From Trifolium pratense (lineage: Eukaryota > Streptophyta > Magnoliopsida > Fabales > Fabaceae), in NCBI RefSeq assembly GCF_020283565.1, contig NC_060064.1:16202337-16266336 (forward strand): a stretch of 64,000 nt of DNA, given 5' to 3'. The translations under genes were made by a program, and so were the position numbers. Below the pieces are notes generated by a model, which was given only the letters and a program-made list of their open reading frames with translations, was not told the origin of the DNA and made no database searches. How positions within the stretch are numbered: the stretch's first letter is position 1; the number at the start of each line of letters is the position of its first letter. Shown piece by piece: positions 62,105 to 64,000 of the stretch.

Positions 62105-62518
62105 AATAGTGTTAAGTACCCTAAAATAAGAATATGTGGATGGAGCAAAATCTCTCAATTCCTTAAGAGTGTGTTTGGACGAGAGATTCTAGAAATGCAA
62201 GGGATTTTAAATATTAGGCAATTCAATTAATTCAATTGAATTCCCTTAATTTTCAAATTTTAGTGTTTGGATAAAGTGTTAAAATTCCATCAATTCTAAA
62301 ATTCTTTGTTTGGGTAATGTAATCGAATTTCCTTCCTTTAATTTTATTTATTTTAATAAAATTGACCTTAAACCCAAAATATGGCCGGAAAACCCAAAAA
62401 TCGGCCGAAAAACTCAAAATCGGTCAAAAACCCAAAATCGGCGAAAAAATCCAAAATCGGTCAAAAACCATAAATCGGCTGAAAAACCTAAAATAGTGTT
62501 AAGTACCCTAAAATAAGA
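62105..62518. repeat. 27-bp direct repeat flanking a 360-bp segment
   Basis: A 27-bp stretch containing GTGTTAAGTACCCTAAAATA occurs identically at 62105-62131 and 62492-62518. The segment between starts with a MITE-like GAGTGTGTTTGGACGAGAG end (62167) and finishes with a Lys/Pro-type minisatellite. The repeat is longer than normal transposon target duplications, so local duplication is as likely as insertion. Confidence 0.75.
62368..62491. repeat. Minisatellite, about 20-bp unit
   Basis: About six to seven degenerate copies of a unit like AAACCCAAAATCGGYCRAAA. A chance frame across it gives a Lys/Asn/Pro repeat; I do not regard it as a gene. Confidence 0.75.
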
Positions 62519-62872
62519 GTTGTTTAATCACATTTAATTTTCTTTCTCTCCCATTTTCTCAATAAAAAATAACCAATAAAAAATGTTTTTACATCTTTTT
62601 ATGCAACTTATTCCAAGAAAAATTCACAAAAACATATTTCAAATTATCATGTTTTACTTTTTCTTCATAAATTTAATTTTTTTCCCTTATAATTTAGGAC
62701 GAATGGAGTATATACTTTCTTAAAAGGATTACTCGTTCACTTTTAAATACAAAATATGTTTTGAAATTTTTATAAATGTGCGGTTAATGTTGAAAATTTA
62801 TTTATTTTCTTTTTTTTTTTGGTAGAAAAATTTATTTATTTTCTAAATTAACTATAGTTATTATAAAATTAA

Positions 62873-64000
62873 GGCTTAAATGCACTTTTGATCCCCCTAT
62901 TTTCAAAAAAATGAAGCTTTGGTCCCCCTATTTTAAAAACCAACTTTTTAGTCCCCCAATTTTTTTTTTTTTTTTTTAGTTTTGATCTCTCATCCCATTT
63001 TAAGGCTAATTTTATTGATGTGGCATTGCCACTAATGCATATCAACGTCCACATGGACAAATTTAATATCCATGTCATTATTTATTTTTAATTCAATAAA
63101 ACTTATTTTATAAAATATTTTAATTATTAAAATTATAGTATTTTTTAAAAAGAAATCAATCAAAAAATAATTCAAAAACATCAAAAATCAAACCAAACAA
63201 TCCATAGCTCCCATTATCATCATCCACTTATCCACTTATCCTTATTCTTCTTACCAACTCAGAAAACAAAATAATCATGTTTCATCATCATATCATCATC
63301 GTAAACTCATTAAAATAAAAATTCCAAAAATTCACAACCTCTAATTTATTAAACCTAAGAAAAAACAAACAATCATAACATGGACATGGTCCTCTTTGAT
63401 TCAAATCAAACAATTGCATATTGAAAGCAAGTTTTGTGTTTCAAAAACCTCAAACTTTCATCATCATCCAACTTTATATAAAACCAATCTATAATTCAAC
63501 TTCAAACTTAAAACAATTTCTGGATTTTCATTCAAACCCATCCAAAGTCATAGATAGTTTAAAGAGTATGACTAATTTCTATTGAAACACAAAATCATCT
63601 CTAATTTCTTTTCGTTTTTAAAAATCCAGAAATTGTTGAGTTTAAACGGAAACCATAGAATTGGTGAAATCCATAAGGAAGGATTCTCTCTCACGGTGAA
63701 TAAAATTCTAGTAGTTGAAGGTTTGATAATTAGGGTTTCAAATTTCATATTTTATAAGATTTGACAATTATTATTTCAGTTGAATATATAATTTTAATAA
63801 TTAAAATATTTTATAAATAAAGTTTTATTGAATTTAAAAATATAATAATGACATGGATATTAAATTTGTCCACATGAATGTTGCCACATCATTAGTTGCA
63901 AAGCCACATCAACAAAATTAACCCCAAAATGGGATGAGGGATCAAAACTAAAAAAAATGAAAATAGGGGGACTAAAAAACTGATTTTTTAAATAAGGGGA
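62873..64000. mobile_element. MULE-like fold-back element, cut by the window edge
   Basis: It starts GGCTTAAATGCACTTTTGAT, the same terminal motif as the element at 44000. The left arm (to about 63138) is mirrored by about 63790-64000: TCCACATGGACAAATTTAATATCCATGTC on one side pairs with GACATGGATATTAAATTTGTCCACATG on the other, and TGATCCCCCTATTTTC pairs with GAAAATAGGGGGACTA. About 650 bp of non-coding DNA, with a smaller internal inverted repeat (CAATTTCTGGATTTT / AAAATCCAGAAATTG), separates the arms. The right end is outside the window. Confidence 0.75.

Larger units (their letters stand above)
61615..62870. other. Intergenic repeats, no gene
   Basis: AT-rich DNA right of the CACTA element. 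It holds the direct-repeat-flanked insert and minisatellite listed separately, and a Stowaway-like right end (TTAGGACGAATGGAGTATA) near 62695. Confidence 0.4.

Noticed and set aside
62310..62516. Lys/Asn/Pro-repeat open frame
   Set aside because: Generated by a minisatellite; composition and repeat structure explain the frame.

Overview
This window is plant nuclear DNA. It is AT-rich, its genes carry many GT-AG introns, and it is dense in transposable elements and MITEs. Protein similarity (villin of the VLN2/VLN3 type, a P-class PPR protein, CTU2, a DTW-domain protein) and the repeat families suggest a eudicot, most likely a papilionoid legume such as Medicago or a relative. The species is an inference; no sequence search was possible.

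Layout: (1) 1.7-12.8 kb: one long minus-strand gene for an actin-bundling villin. I resolved 23 coding exons (983 codons plus stop, all splice phases consistent) and a 5'UTR exon. Two of its introns carry MITEs with clear ends. (2) 12.9-24.9 kb: gene-poor, with MITEs, a 40-bp perfect palindrome and a few exon-like or pseudogene-like scraps. (3) 24.9-27.5 kb: an intronless minus-strand P-class PPR gene (879 aa). (4) 27.5-43.0 kb: repeats. These include a complete-ended minus-strand Ty1/copia element (30032-35931, 177-bp LTRs differing at one base, 5-bp target duplication) whose internal region is non-coding, and a four-unit array that ends in a canonical Helitron 3' terminus at 40743. (5) 43.0-43.8 kb: a minus-strand DTW-domain gene, a predicted tRNA aminocarboxypropyltransferase. 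It is followed by a MULE-like long-TIR element (44000-44811). (6) 45.8-49.6 kb: minus-strand CTU2/NCS2 in seven exons, with a 179-bp exact tandem duplication in intron 3. (7) 49.8-54.2 kb: MITEs, a SINE-like scrap, and a 5'-truncated LINE inserted into the last 18 bp of a fold-back element. (8) 55.7-61.6 kb: a CACTA transposon with both termini, a 3-bp ATC target duplication, palindromic subterminal repeat arrays, a deleted catalytic transposase gene and an apparently intact accessory transposase gene. (9) 62-64 kb: a minisatellite flanked by a direct repeat, and a second MULE-like fold-back element cut by the window edge.

The host genes are unrelated housekeeping functions: cytoskeleton, organelle RNA metabolism and two different tRNA modifications. 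They do not form a pathway cluster. I see no new multi-gene system. The most interesting material is in the mobile elements: palindromic arrays, nested insertions, and young insertions of already decayed elements.
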